64,000 bases of DNA from Tubiluchus corallicola (GCA_030141605.1 JAQGDQ010000027.1:237812-301811); one strand, 5' to 3'. Numbered from the stretch's first letter, positions 46,101-53,610 are shown. Notes: a model not told the origin generated them from the letters alone. Numbers and translations: made by a program.

Positions 46101-48209
46101 GAAAACCGGGTGATTGTGTAAACACGAGTTCAGAATAAAGAAATATTCTGAAATATTCTAAAATATTGAAAACTACAATAGCTTATTCTAAATCAAAGCT
46201 TAAATTAAATAACAATTACCTCGGATACTCAAATTTCGTTAAACTTTCAAAGCTATGCGCGGCTCAGTGAATCTACTAAGATTAGCAACGGCGCCTTTTT
46301 GCCACATGCGCGTGGCCGACGAATAGAAGACGGTACCGTGATAACCATGATTATGAACTCAGGGTTAATTTCTGACGTCATATAACGTAAAGCCCATTTT
46401 TCGTGATATGACGCGCTTAAGCAGTACTGTAACACCTATGCAAATGTGCTTGATGCGCAAGAGAAGACGCCTGCTATTGCACAAACTGTGGTTAGTTTCT
46501 GACGTAAGCAATAGCTGTGTTCGGTTGCCGTTAATTAACTTTCTAAGGTAATTAATCAAATATAAGGAACATTTGTTAATTTTCATAGGGAAGAAAATGT
46601 ATATTTTGAGCAGTTAATTAAAATGAGACTGAGTCTAAACAATCGTCTTGTTTTCCTTTCACTGAAGTGACGGGAACAAAAAGCAAAGGTGACCGGTAAT
46701 AAAGTCACAGGAAAAAGAGACAGAAAAACAAGTCACAATTTTGGCTAGGAAAAAAGTCACAGGAAAGTAATCACAATTAATTTTGACTGGGCTATGGTTA
46801 GCGTAAGGGTTAGGGTTAGGATTAGTGGATAGAATAAGGGTTAAGGTTAAGTTAAGGGTTATGGTTAGGGTTTCCTTTCCTATGCCTCTTTTCTGCGACT
46901 TTTTCCTGTAACTTTTTTACCTGTGACTTTTTTTACCTGCATTCTCTGAAGTATAATGAAAAGAAGCTGTGTAAAAGAATATCATTTATGCGCAGTTTCT
47001 AGTTGGTCAAATTTTACTGATCTGTTTCTCGGGGTTTCTATTGTAGGTTTGAGAGTTTTTGTGAGGTTTGTAAATCTTATCGTCATTGACATTATCATTC
47101 TATATCTCTTTGCACCTGGAAAGCCTAGTTAATGTTTCACAGCGCTTATTCGTCTAATTCTGTGCTTTGGGGCGTAATTTTTTCCAGACGAAAAATTTTC
47201 CGCAGTCGTGGATATTTGTTCAAAACTGTCCAAGCCACAGTTGTTAACTTTATTCACGAAGTACTAGATTTGTAGACTGACTTTACATTCAATAATACGT
47301 GAAATAGTATTGTAAATTTTAACATGGCTGGATTCACTGAATCATTGCAAAATTATCAGAAACCTGCGTTCGCTAATGGATATAAACAGTTTTATACGCT
47401 ACTGATTTGGACCAGTCACTGCGTTGCGCTATTTACAAATGTCACACCAATTCTGACAGCCGACTGAGTGCGTGTGTGCAATTGCAGAAGATTAATCAGA
47501 AAGGTTAGTCCGTTATTAATACCTACTGAGATTATACATGTGGGTTAATTTATCATTGTATGGGAAAGATAAGAGCGCACGAAACCATACTTGAAATCTT
47601 ACAACAGTGCACGCAATCTTGCAACAGTGAGGAGGGCATTTATTTTCCATTTGTAATTGCAGTAATGCAATATTCGACCGATACTACTTACAGCGATATT
47701 TCCTAACTGTGTTATGTAGCAGACTGATGAACGTTTGTCTGATGACACACGTACAACTGTGGTACGCCAAAATTCGACCGAAAGTATTAGCGAATTGTTG
47801 CAAAATTTCCAGTTACTATTTTTCTCAACAACACACAACAACGTTTTTGTTGGTCAAAAATACTCAAAAGAGTATGAGTCATTGTTTCACAGCAGCAAGT
47901 CACATTTTCACTGGGTTCATGGTACTCGTAAAAAGCATCATTGACCTTATTTTTGTTGCACGACAAAAGTTTATGGAAAAAAGTTGAGTGAGCAGGCACA
48001 CGCAAGATTCTAGTGAATCGAAAATGTTAGGAGATAACAGAAAGCAATGTGTCAATGTGACGTCAACAAAATCTTAGAGTTCATATGGTTTATATTCGCA
48101 TTAACTTACCAAGTTGGACAGGAGTGGCGACTCCATTCGACATGTTGTCGTTCATAGTGACGTCATGCTCGTACATTCCCACGTATGGCCCGTGGCCACC
48201 TGTTTCCAT
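16118..48209 (-). CDS. SLC7A9: SLC7A9-like amino-acid transporter light chain (12 coding exons)
   Basis: APC-family exchanger, probably the b(0,+)-type light chain that works with an SLC3 heavy chain at the plasma membrane. Coding exons in transcript order: 48209-48110, 27294-27091, 26025-25924, 25428-25186, 20878-20753, 20053-19909, 19613-19490, 19320-19217, 18818-18722, 18270-18121, 17637-17469, 16206-16118. Total 1653 nt, 550 codons, all GT-AG and in phase. TM1 carries [13 protein letters not shown] (about 94-106); later motifs are [18 protein letters not shown] and [11 protein letters not shown]. Cys200 in the TM3-TM4 loop (TPCGLPPEA) matches the family's heavy-chain disulfide site. The C-terminal part ([14 protein letters not shown]) favours SLC7A9 over SLC7A5/8. 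The first exon is the least certain: it begins [11 protein letters not shown], has good splice sites and a phase-1 donor that fits exon 2. Without it, translation could start at 27274 and give 510 aa. Confidence 0.9.
16885..17240. mobile_element. MITE-like element, inverted partner of 11290-11705
   Basis: Lies in the last intron of the transporter gene. Read in reverse it follows the 11290-11705 element: GTTGAGCATC at one end, ATTATGGA, ACTGCTTTTTAT, CAAGCAATAT and CGATTCGAATCGAATTCG in the same order. Many small differences show that both copies are old. No coding capacity is seen. Confidence 0.55.
20361..20555. mobile_element. short MITE with ~50-bp terminal inverted repeats
   Basis: The left end (TTTACCTGG..GAATGCGTTATGCG..TGCGGAATAG) and the right end, read on the other strand (TTTACCTGATACCTGG..GAATGCGTATGCG..TGCGGAATAG), are imperfect inverted repeats around a core of about 90 bp. 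It sits in the transporter intron between 20053 and 20753. No open frame is present. Confidence 0.65.
22053..22188 (-). pseudogene. decayed duplicate of transporter exon 25186-25428
   Basis: Over about 135 bp this intronic stretch follows the middle of the real fourth coding exon on the same strand, with shared runs such as CTTGTTTTCCTG, GTCTCTTCT and ATCTGCTTGGGATT. It has lost about 15 bp (the part coding for DYVYL in the real exon). In addition a TGG-to-TGA change gives a stop where the real exon reads FSW. Flanking splice sites are not evident. It is best read as a partial tandem exon duplication that has degenerated, not as an alternative exon. Confidence 0.75.
22830..23043. mobile_element. 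MITE-like element with CAGGGYGTT ends
   Basis: Begins CAGGGCGTTCCAAAAC and ends with the complement of CAGGGTGTTTAAGAAAG. Only the outer 9-10 bases match as inverted repeats. It is 214 bp long and has no coding capacity. The flanking bases show no clear target-site duplication. Confidence 0.5.
23181..23222. repeat. (AAT)n microsatellite, LINE 3' tail
   Basis: An AAT/AAC triplet run directly follows, on the minus strand, the 3' untranslated end of the LINE fragment at 23223-24640. Short tandem tails of this kind are usual for L2/CR1-type LINEs. Confidence 0.8.
23223..24640 (-). pseudogene. degenerate L2/CR1-like LINE, reverse transcriptase part
   Basis: Minus-strand translation in shifting frames gives, in order, the usual blocks of a non-LTR reverse transcriptase: [56 protein letters not shown] (24218-24242), a degraded catalytic box YAGD (about 24125-24136) where YADD is expected, and the C-terminal [33 protein letters not shown] and [10 protein letters not shown] blocks. 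Frameshifts, internal stops and the lost catalytic aspartate show it is dead. The upstream endonuclease is absent (5' truncated). It lies in the intron between 20879 and 25185. Confidence 0.85.
26405..26560. mobile_element. half-copy of the 12885-13165 inverted-repeat element
   Basis: The stretch ATGAAATTTATGTGGTTTTA followed by ACGTGCTGCAATAA and AATTCAATCA parallels one arm of the ABCE1 intron-15 element. Its outer part (AATTTATTGTCATTATA) matches the other arm's flank read in reverse. Only one arm is clear, so this is a truncated or diverged copy. It lies in intron 2 of the transporter gene. Confidence 0.5.
27540..28180. other. intron 1 sequence with a GAAACGTT hairpin and A-rich end
   Basis: Contains TGATGATGACAGCTGA..GTGGAAACGTTT at 27749-27782 and ends in an ATGAATAAATAAA tract near 28155-28170. 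The combination looks like the 3' end of an old retroelement, but no protein-coding remnant is seen. Confidence 0.3.
28592..28654 (+). tRNA. tRNA-Leu-like fragment with encoded CCA (pseudogene)
   Basis: The 3' half (CAGTCTCTTC, GCGTGGGTTCGAATCCCA, CGCTGCCA) matches animal tRNA-Leu with its extra arm and a perfect B box. The final CCA is in the DNA, as in a copy made from a mature tRNA. The 5' half is not convincing, since the D arm and anticodon stem do not form. It is therefore a retro-derived or SINE-like piece, not a working tRNA gene. It directly abuts the inverted repeat that starts at 28655. Confidence 0.6.
28655..29098. repeat. large imperfect inverted repeat, arms ~215 bp
   Basis: The left arm (about 28655-28868) and right arm (about 28885-29098) are reverse complements. 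Translated outward, both give the same string ([32 protein letters not shown]) even though it is not a real protein. The spacer is only about 15-20 bp, so a transcript could fold into a long hairpin. It could be a foldback element or two head-to-head copies of a short repeat. Confidence 0.8.
29100..30183. other. intron 1 sequence, nothing recognised
   Basis: AT-rich sequence with short open frames only and no repeat or exon that I can support. The last bases before 30184 (CACCCCAA) form the 5' insertion flank of the LTR retrotransposon. Confidence 0.5.
30184..31268 (+). repeat. 5' LTR
   Basis: 1085 bp, starts TGTTATG and ends CGTCACA. Differences from the 3' LTR are at 30253, 30589, 30878, 30981 and 31188, all substitutions. 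TATATATAGC near 30429-30438 is a possible TATA-like element. On the minus strand, 31078-31187 contains tRNA-like A- and B-box words. Confidence 0.95.
31078..31187 (-). promoter_or_regulatory. antisense tRNA-like pol III boxes inside the LTR
   Basis: On the minus strand TAGCCGAGCGGT (31187-31176) fits an A box in 11 of 12 positions, and GGTTCGAATC (around 31086-31078) fits a B box. The spacing of about 100 bp is longer than in most tRNAs, and the arms do not fold into a good cloverleaf. It is probably a remnant of a tRNA-derived sequence captured by the LTR; activity is unknown. The same boxes recur in the 3' LTR at 37469-37578. Confidence 0.4.
31272..31290 (+). promoter_or_regulatory. primer-binding site, tRNA-Leu type
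   Basis: TGGTGGCAGCGGTGGGATC begins 3 nt after the LTR. It is complementary to the CCA-bearing 3' end of animal tRNA-Leu (acceptor ending ACCGCTGCCA) over about 18 bases. It would prime minus-strand synthesis of the element. Confidence 0.85.
31463..36334 (+). CDS. Gmr1-like gag-pol polyprotein (1623 aa, one frame)
   Basis: A single frame without stop or frameshift. In order: acidic stretch (about 72-92); Glu/Arg-rich coiled coil (about 149-183); SCAN-like gag segment from SPESYR (283) to about 370, with YEQFMAILP at 334; CCHC knuckle (411-424); protease DTGAS at 489; integrase zinc domain H751, H758, C788, C791; integrase core D821, D880, E916 with 35 residues between the last two; GPY box at 1057; then reverse transcriptase with D1296 and YIDD (1357-1360); and RNase H with D1508 and D1575. 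The frame ends LPADALSRI. All key residues are present. Integrase lies before reverse transcriptase, unlike most Ty3/gypsy elements. No envelope frame and no chromodomain are seen. Gag and pol share one frame, so their ratio would need control other than frameshifting. The start at 31463 is the first in-frame ATG. Confidence 0.95.
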   Translation: MSHKATFTPVSLNYETVETLKVIAREIGISVLPRTKLTLIDAILKQQAMLNSLQGPGMSVTGHSAVEKLLTESEEEDREGKEEEEDEKEEETLGAALMTTPGPPELSRIAPTPLFKGKGRGTFSGANVAGNYDLAGVQTQDQATLILQLEKMRLENELSMRELELRERRECREHELRMAERTDRPASTAALTPTPDERIFSAVNEKRLKLRPYKEGQGETILEWLTYFEKTCAVNSIPMTRYCASLAPHLSGKACHAFQLVDDEDLHDYEKVKQAILQAYLISPESYRVTFRDLIKKKDETCAQVLVRLRQAAKNWGKSLSVSTVEEAIDLLVYEQFMAILPAEVALWLKKNAVYDLDEAAEKADAYMSAQNPRSSLSRFKPPAPDNCRRQFSDSKRNTFSPPAANRNVTCYHCGKVGHVSNACSLKRAQRTGVTPPEKPKTPYKQLLALKPSEAVMLATAEVGPTQCVTGHPYFHATLNGVNVLGLRDTGASRSVANPSYVRDDQYLKDVYHDLRCIHDCNKSCPVAVVEVSSPYATGFLTVAVVSSSPVPLLLGNDFMAEIKPMMAGETCLNKPIWSSLTADVKKKPNNTVEDPSTQKATYAMAVKGETKRKRQRSHPDKRSQTLNFVLPVTTRAKAKILAEDAKAEARTQMQSERDVPLPFIKENTASKQQSVLDSLSKAKLAEEQKADVTLRNWLDHVKPKNECIESKSGYYLEDGVLHVITKAHGTILHRLALPKARRQEVIKLAHDGLTSAHQGQKKTWDRIASQYCWPGMRKQVESYVKSCPACQKTSRVMKKDRAPLKPHPVVKEPFSTICIDLIGPMPRTKAGHKYALVIVDQATRYPDAYPLKTETASEVAKALLQFICRHGVPRTIQSDRGTQFTSTLIADLEQALGVKGIFSTPYHPESQGVTERFNSSLKNSIRKLLQTQRSMEWDELIPFVLFAYREVPQESLKYSPFELVYGFPVRGPMAALRRKWGDLDPPTLEQVDDYVHRVINELEQTTEDDHTALQEAKLAQKRWYDRLTTTRALEVGQEVLVLLPEAHNKLSKHWRGPYQVVDKISEHTYKVAITGRGRKKRTQTFHINLLKPYIRRSESLALYSQCLESGYEFPGVDDLHSDTQVSDSFADMLQAAHLPEEAFTPGAQQTQFVHDVAIPKYLSAEQKIELQMVLQDYSDIFTDIPGRTSLIKHKILLAHEDCKPVYQRAYRIPQARKELVRKEIQEMEKIGAIRKSESPWSSPALLVPKDQGTAIRFCVDYRQVNKLTLFLQYPVPRTDELLDQMHGAEWISVIDMTKAYWQVPLAKESQPVSAFVTDFGKWEFTVMPFGLQNAAQTAQQLADIILENVVNHARGYIDDICIHSNTWKEHLTHIRMVLECLKAAGLTIKPKKCTFAQKEVDFLGYVVGRNRLRPQPRKVEAIAKFPRPETKTQVRSFLGLVGFYKRFIPQFSEKALPLFSLTQKTAPNKVQWTEECEKSFVTLRDFLLSDCVLHSPDFSKPFIVSTDASGSGIGAILSQELTPGEEAPITYLSRKLTKSEQNYSTIELELLAIVYAIGKLNYYLEGRQFSVRTDHAPLTYLHKMANQNRRIARWNLLLQNYTFDVIYRPGKQNLPADALSRI
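36562..36573 (+). promoter_or_regulatory. polypurine tract
   Basis: A purine-rich stretch (TAGGAGGGGCGA) directly precedes the 3' LTR, the expected site of plus-strand priming. The 36335-36561 stretch between the stop codon and the tract is noncoding. Confidence 0.8.
36575..37659 (+). repeat. 3' LTR
   Basis: 1085 bp, collinear with the 5' LTR without indels. It differs at 36644, 36980, 37269, 37372 and 37579. AATAAAG at 37619-37625 may act as its polyadenylation signal. The 3' flank reads CCCACGC. Confidence 0.95.
37660..38490. other. intron 1 sequence, nothing recognised
   Basis: Resumes the host intron after the retrotransposon. AT-rich, without recognisable genes. A retroelement-like end with ATAAATAAAATAAGAAAG occurs at about 38033-38050. 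Confidence 0.4.
38495..38565 (-). other. CTGAAGAAG...GAAACGTT hairpin motif
   Basis: Read on the minus strand: CACCTGAAGAAGAAGTAG, then CCCTACGTGGTAG, then TTTGAAACGTTGTG. Similar words occur at 27749-27782 and in both arms of the 41690-42190 inverted repeat. From memory, such motifs are common in 3' parts of some animal retroelements, but I see no coding remnant that would name the family. Confidence 0.35.
38820..39066. repeat. dispersed direct repeat, copy 1
   Basis: Matches 40895-41118 in the same orientation. Long shared words are TTTTAATTTTACTTAGGA, CAATTTGATTCGGTTGTGCA and GCTAACAGCTCAAACT. The similarity fades at both ends. No coding role is seen. Confidence 0.75.
39067..40894. other. 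intron 1 sequence between the two direct repeats
   Basis: AT-rich. Short open frames (longest under 100 codons) show no known domain or splice-bounded exon. If the flanking repeats are ends of one element, this 1.8-kb stretch would be its body, but no transposase or reverse transcriptase is visible. Confidence 0.35.
40895..41118. repeat. dispersed direct repeat, copy 2
   Basis: Second copy of the 38820-39066 sequence, about 2.05 kb downstream in the same orientation. The match is strongest at 41000-41080. Confidence 0.75.
41690..42190. repeat. long inverted repeat, arms ~150-180 bp
   Basis: The left arm (about 41690-41870) and right arm (about 42010-42190) are imperfect reverse complements sharing TTAGCTAAAATAAAATAAAT, ACACAATATTT and CATAAATTGCTGTC/CATAAATTACTGTC. 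The core is about 130 bp. The arms carry a form of the GAAGACAG..GAAA motif noted at 38495-38565. It fits a foldback element or two head-to-head retroelement ends. Confidence 0.7.
42741..42903. repeat. degenerate ~45-bp minisatellite
   Basis: Three to four copies of a unit beginning GCCTGGYGCACTGGCTT and containing TTGTTGCACTAGTGTT. Unit lengths are about 44-51 bp. The open frames across it on both strands are by-products of the repeat. Confidence 0.6.
42904..46660. other. intron 1 sequence, nothing recognised
   Basis: AT-rich, without a supported gene. Small repeats occur: TAATTACGTAATT at about 45250 and 45320, and a CTTTTCAGA..GAAGCCT/GAAGCTT pair near 43190 and 43515. The somewhat GC-richer patch at 46250-46330 shows no convincing exon. 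Confidence 0.4.
46665..46945. mobile_element. inverted-repeat element with telomere-like core
   Basis: The core at about 46797-46872 is a degenerate run of TTAGGG, TTAAGGG and related units. Both flanks are made of GTCACAGGAAAA-type words: on the left in this sense, on the right as the complement (TTTTCCTGTAAC, TTACCTGTGACTTTTT). The symmetrical flanks argue for a MITE whose core is telomere-like DNA, not for a bare internal telomere remnant. Confidence 0.65.
46946..48085. other. intron 1 sequence, nothing recognised
   Basis: Short overlapping frames at 47600-48000 on both strands show no known domain. This stretch lies just downstream of the first coding exon of the transporter gene. Confidence 0.4.
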
Positions 48210-48537
48210 TATACGACTAGAAATATATCTAAAAATACAAAAATCTCAATTTTACTGCTTTGAAGCGTCGTATGTCAAGAATTATAATTGCTGATATAAT
48301 TACGTAAGCTGTTATTTTGGCATTTAGGTTGGCATTTATATTACACAAAATGAAACCACGAAAATCGCCAAGAATCTGACACTTATTAGCAACACAGACA
48401 TAATATCGTTTACGTGGAAATGTCAGGAAGGCTTTTGGGATTACAGATACGTTGTGGTCAGGGTTTTAGCCGTATTCATTAAAAGTGAATGACAATGACG
48501 ACATAGTTTCAGTTTTCCAAATTAATTCAGGTTTTTC

Positions 48538-49113
48538 CAAAGCCGTCTTTCCAAAACAGCATTATAGGGCCCCGGGCAAAGCAGTACACTGGGGCACCTA
48601 CCTATACAGCAATTCGCAGGAATAAGAATGCAAATGGTTGATAAAATTGAACATATTTATTGTTTTGGTACTTCCAACAAAATTTGTGTTTGAACATTAA
48701 AAAAGGATGTACAGCAAAGATTAATCAACACAAACGTTTGAACAATAATACAACTTGAGTCTTGAAAAACACAAAAAATTCAAAATATAAATGATATTCA
48801 ATTGTTGAACCATACAGACGGAAATGGCACAGTATGAAATTGCTGCGAATTATTATTAATCAGATGTTAAAACACACACATTTGCGTAATTTATTTGCAG
48901 AAAATTGCTTTATAATTGGCTTGAATGAAGCGCGTGAAATCCGTACCCATATATGCACTAGAGGTTGCAGAGGTCACCGTGATACTAAATCAGAGGCTAA
49001 TGTCAATGTCAACTAGTGACACAATAACAAACATATATAGATTAACTTTGGGCCCCTATGCTCGTGGGACCCCCGGGCAACTGCCCGGCGTACTCATGCG
49101 TCAGACGGCCCTG
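48538..49113. mobile_element. hAT-type non-autonomous transposon with 8-bp TSD
   Basis: The ends read CAAAGCCGTCTT and, on the other strand, CAGGGCCGTCTG. They are followed inward by GGGCCCCGGGCAA and GCCGGGCAGTTGCCCGGG. The flanks are GGTTTTTC (48530-48537) and GGCTTTTC (49114-49121), an 8-bp duplication with one mismatch, as expected for hAT elements. It is 576 bp long with no transposase. It lies upstream of the first coding exon, within the presumed 5' untranslated introns of the transporter gene. Confidence 0.8.
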
Positions 49114-49121
49114 GGCTTTTC

Positions 49122-50020
49122 GGTTCTGAAATGCAAGAACTTTTTCCAGACAAATGAGTCGGATAAATAATTTTATCTGAGAAAGAATAACAGACGGATG
49201 CGGTTTTACAAAAAAAGGCAGGTATATACATTTGATCAACAACTAATTGGCTAAAACGACAGCCTATTATTATATAAACTCGTTCAAAGAGAAAACGATA
49301 TTGCGGGTTTTGTTTCAACGAAATATGATGTTGTTTATTTTGAAAATATTTATTCCTGCAAGTTTATTTTAACGCTCGCGTGGGACAGAAAACTCGGTAT
49401 AATGATAAGTGAAGGCATCGTATAGTTTACAGAAGTTGTTGTTTTAGACAAAAATTTCGTATTTGAAAAAAACAACTTTTAACAGTTTAGAAAAATTGGC
49501 TTACCTTTTCAAGAAAACATTATTTAGTCGTCTTTAGGAGTGATGAATACAATAACGTAAATTGTGATAAAAAATTATGTAATTCGAATATAATTCTTAT
49601 CAGAAGATCTGAGCAAGTTCATATTTACGATTGTTTAAGTAATTGTGAAGTCAAATAGTCCATATTCCGGCTAGTTTGTCTTCCCAGGAGAACAAATTAA
49701 TTCCATTTCATACAGTTGTACGATATATTAGCAGAACGGAACTAAAACATAGTTAATTTAACTTGGTAAAAGACCTAGCCTGAAAAAATTAATTCTACTC
49801 TTGCAAATTAAAACTGGCTACTCACAGAAAACGAGATTATTCCTACGTTTACAATTCCTTGTCTTTGTAATGCAAACTTCTGATTCACTCGCCATTTTCT
49901 AGTTTTCCCCGATAGCAGCAGACCAAAAACTATATTATAACAGTTCTAAGTCTGCGCCGAAGAAAAACTGGGAAATAGGTAAATAAATGCACGCGTAAAA
50001 CTGTACCATAATGTTAACAA
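49122..50020. other. nothing recognised
   Basis: AT-rich sequence with short open frames, none with a recognisable domain. Confidence 0.4.
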
Positions 50021-50350
50021 AATGTTTGTGACGTCGATGGATACATGACATCATATTATAACATCGAGAGATCTTATTAATAATGTGAAAAACTAAAAAG
50101 ATATGGTTATTATTATAGTGGTCACGTTTTCCGTATTGTAATGTATTGATAAGTGCCAAGTTGTTGACAGAGGTGCAAAAATAAAATGTTCATGACGTAG
50201 ATGGATACATGGCTTCATATTATGGCATCGAGAGATCTTATTAATAACGTGAGAAACTAATGAGATATGATTATTATTATTATGATGGTGACAACTTCCG
50301 TATTGTAATGACGGAAATGATATCGATAAGTGCTAAGTTGTTGACGGAAT
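50021..50350. repeat. tandem duplication, period ~165 bp
   Basis: Copies at about 50021-50165 and 50187-50350 share TGACGT.GATGGATACATG, CATCGAGAGATCTTATTAAT and TTCCGTATTGTAATG followed by GATAAGTG. They have diverged by many substitutions and small indels. A weaker echo occurs near 51430-51500. No coding role is seen. Confidence 0.75.
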
Positions 50351-52540
50351 ATACCTACAGAAAAGATGATGTATTACGATGAGTCTAAATAGTCTATACA
50401 TTGGGAGCTTGAGACAGACTCAGACAGTACGTCAAAATTAAATTTGACCGTTCTATACGGCTGCAGCTGAGACGTGATTTTTCCGCTTCGCTGAGGGACC
50501 AGCAAATTTGATGAACCTAAAAATCGATGTGTGAGTAGGCGAGCTGCTTATATGATACATGCCCTATACTGTATCAACCGTGAAGATTAATGGATTTACT
50601 TTATTTATGGATGTTATTTAAAAAAATTTAGCTTCCTGGTGATTTTTGAGTTATAAACACTTATAACTGTAATGATTTAATTTATTGTTTTATCTTTAAT
50701 TTTAAATGACGTGTTGTTAATTTTATCTGTATAAATGTCTACATTCCTATTTATCATTAAAGTATTTCCACTTAAGTTGTTTAGCAATGTGTGTTACTAA
50801 ATATAACAGCAAGAATATATATAAGTATTGGTCTGTTTAATATTAATGTTGTACATATAATATTATTATTCTATAGAATAATTCCTCCTCTAAATAGGCC
50901 TATATCCAAAGTTGTTGAATGAATCCTTCAGAATTACAGTCAGACAACGATATTTACAGAGAAGTTACTTTGTAGTTTACTCACACATGCATAGGCGTAA
51001 ATAAGCATGTGAGATTGTATGTTTGTATGTGTGCTTAGCACCGTCTGTGTATATGTATGTAAATGCTTGTATGTTTGTGCTCCTGTATGATGTGCAAATT
51101 CAACAATGAGTATAAAGTATAATTATAAATTATGTATATAATGTTTGAATGTGTCTGCTTGTATGTGATGTGTATATTCTTAAGCAAATAATTATATGTT
51201 TGTGCATGATTATAGAAATTTTTTGTAATGCAAGTCTAGGCATCATTACGTAATATGATACATGATGTCTATTTTGCAAATAATATAGTTCAAAGTCCCA
51301 CTCAATGTTTATGTGACACTAACAAATAGGCACGTACTCATGAGAAATGTTCCAGTATGTATATTGTTTATTGTGTGTAAAGACTAACCATTATTATATC
51401 ACTTCATTGCAAATTTATTCATTTTCGTAATAATGATCAACACTGTAGTAAATGCTAAGTACCAAGCTATCGACGGATGTACAGAAGTGTTAATGTACAT
51501 CAAGGCACGGGCTTTATGGGATGCAGCCCAGAGGCCTCCGCCGGCTAAGGCCCCCCAGAGATTAAGTGGAGTTAGTATACACCGTGAAAAGTGACTACAG
51601 AATAAGTATTATGAATTATCTTTTTAAGTAGGGCTCAGTTAATTAATATACAATGTAATAATAAACTCGAATTGTTTCTTGTCCATTATTCCAACTCATT
51701 GGTACTGTCACACTGCCATCCTGATTACAATATCAATTATTACTGGGAGCCGGGGCTTTATAGTATCTGAAAAAGCATCGAGATTTTATATAGATTTTCT
51801 TAGACAAGATTTTATATATAAAATGTTGCATGCGCGTTTGACTCTGCTTACATTTGAGAGTAGCCAATACAACGCATTTCTAAAGGTTTCACGAATGGAA
51901 ATTTTGAGCTGAACTGCATAATTCAAGCCCGCGGAGAAAAGAGGTGATTGATATACAGGAAGAGAAAACAATTTTACTTGAATATATTTCAAGTTTAGAG
52001 AGAAGCGATGGCATGTAAATTGCTTTCTATTTGAATAACAGAGTGATCAGTTTTGAAGATCCATGAACGTCAACTGAATGGCTCATTTCGCAAATAAATC
52101 AGCACTTGGTTTCAGTTTACGTACGAACTGCATGAATTACCTCAGATTAAAGCCGATGTGGAACGGGGTGACCGTATAAAATATTGATCAGCAGAAATCG
52201 CGATTCTGCCAACTTGTATTTTAGTAGTTTCGTGATCGTGTACTAGTAGATTTTTTGATGTACTAACACTGGTTCTATATATAAGTCGATTTATTATTAT
52301 AGCCAGAAGGTTGAATTGAAATTCAGCACGAACTTGTAAAATATAAAAATGAAAAAAATATATCCAAGATAGACACACGGCGACAAACAATATTACACAG
52401 TAAACACGGACTAAACATGTAAAAATGAACTTGAACGTTTGAAAGTTAAAAACAAACGAGATAAAACTGTTCTCGTGCTCGAATTCTGTGTTTTGTATTT
52501 TGGCAAATAAATGTGAAATGATTACCATACAGGCTAGTAT
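50351..52540. other. nothing recognised; GT-rich low complexity inside
   Basis: Between about 51000 and 51220 the sequence is biased to TGTATGT words. A GC-rich island at 51500-51560 (GGATGCAGCCCAGAGGCCTC) resembles transposon ends but has no partner that I can find. Confidence 0.4.
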
Positions 52541-52680
52541 AAGATGCAGCCTAGGGCCCTTCAAGTTTGGAGGGCCCAAATTTTGAATTTTTAAGAATAA
52601 TTCATAAAACTTGAAATAAAATTTCAACTGTAAAAAATGAGGTCCGAGAGTATGAAAACCCGCTTTTAAAAAAGTGGCCC

Positions 52681-52772
52681 CTTATTTGAGATAAAGGACC
52701 ACTGGTCTAGGCCTTTTATTTGAGATAAAGGATCCTTGCGTGACGTCCTTTATTTGAGATATGGCTTACCAC
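52681..52772. repeat. three tandem copies of a ~38-bp unit
   Basis: CTTATTTGAGATAAAGGA, TTTTATTTGAGATAAAGGAT and CTTTATTTGAGATATGG occur in a row at spacings of about 37-39 bp. The array lies between two same-orientation GCCTAGGGCCC words (about 52550 and 52884), which may mark an element boundary. Confidence 0.7.
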
Positions 52773-53610
52773 CTATTTAAATGTCGTTAAAATTTATCAC
52801 AAGGAAAAATATTCAGGGGAGTTCAATTGGAGCAGGGGAGTTATAATGTGACTCCGTATGAGGAAGCCGCATAATTTCATTAGCCTAGGGCCCCCAAAAG
52901 TCATAATCCGGTCTGATGGCGAGTGCCAAACATGTAGATGTTTCCGGCAATAGAGTATTAATTACAGTGTGTATTTTAAATTGATAGGAACAATTTTTTA
53001 TAAAAAATTCGAATCCCGGTAAATACGGGATTTTTCAAAGTACTCAATATGGTATCTTAGTAGGTAAGATGAACAGTGTGTTTTTTCTTGGCTGCAGCAC
53101 TAGATTACTGCATGTACTTTGTGAGTTTAACTTCCGTGATGATGAAATTCATGGTTTGGACTCGTAGAACTTAGTTTTGTCTTTTTCAGGCGTTTCATCA
53201 AAAATCACAATCGGAGTCAAACGCGATTTACCTAAGCTAAAATTTTCTCAATCAAGCCTTGCAGTGACTAACAGGGCTTCAAAGCACAACAACATAAGCA
53301 CTAGGCCTTTCGTTGAGAAAATTACGGTAAAACAAAGCTGACGACGTAGTAACGATGATAATTTACTTTAGAAAAGCTTGCTGGGAAAATATAAATAGAG
53401 AATTACGTACAGGTAATAATAAAATATAGACAAATATACTTACCAGTAAAAACAACGGCGATAACAATAATATAGTTAATAGATGCTCTGTGTTGTCTGG
53501 ACGTGTACTATATTGTCTTCCTCTTGTAATAGACTACGGTGTAGATGTAGAGTTCTTCGATATGTGTCGAGGTGCGACACAAATGTGTTGCAGAAATCAT
53601 AGTCACTTAC

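Noticed and set aside
46797-46872. Chromosome-end or ancient fusion telomere
   Set aside because: The repeat is short and degenerate, and it is bounded by complementary flanks, which fits a mobile element better.
47600-48005. Overlapping 70-90 codon frames as an extra exon of the transporter
   Set aside because: No domain match, and no acceptor/donor pair fits the phase of the neighbouring exons.
52142-52627. 161-codon open frame on the minus strand
   Set aside because: Composition is that of AT-rich noncoding DNA, no domain is recognisable, and its start overlaps a GGGCCC repeat that looks like a transposon end.
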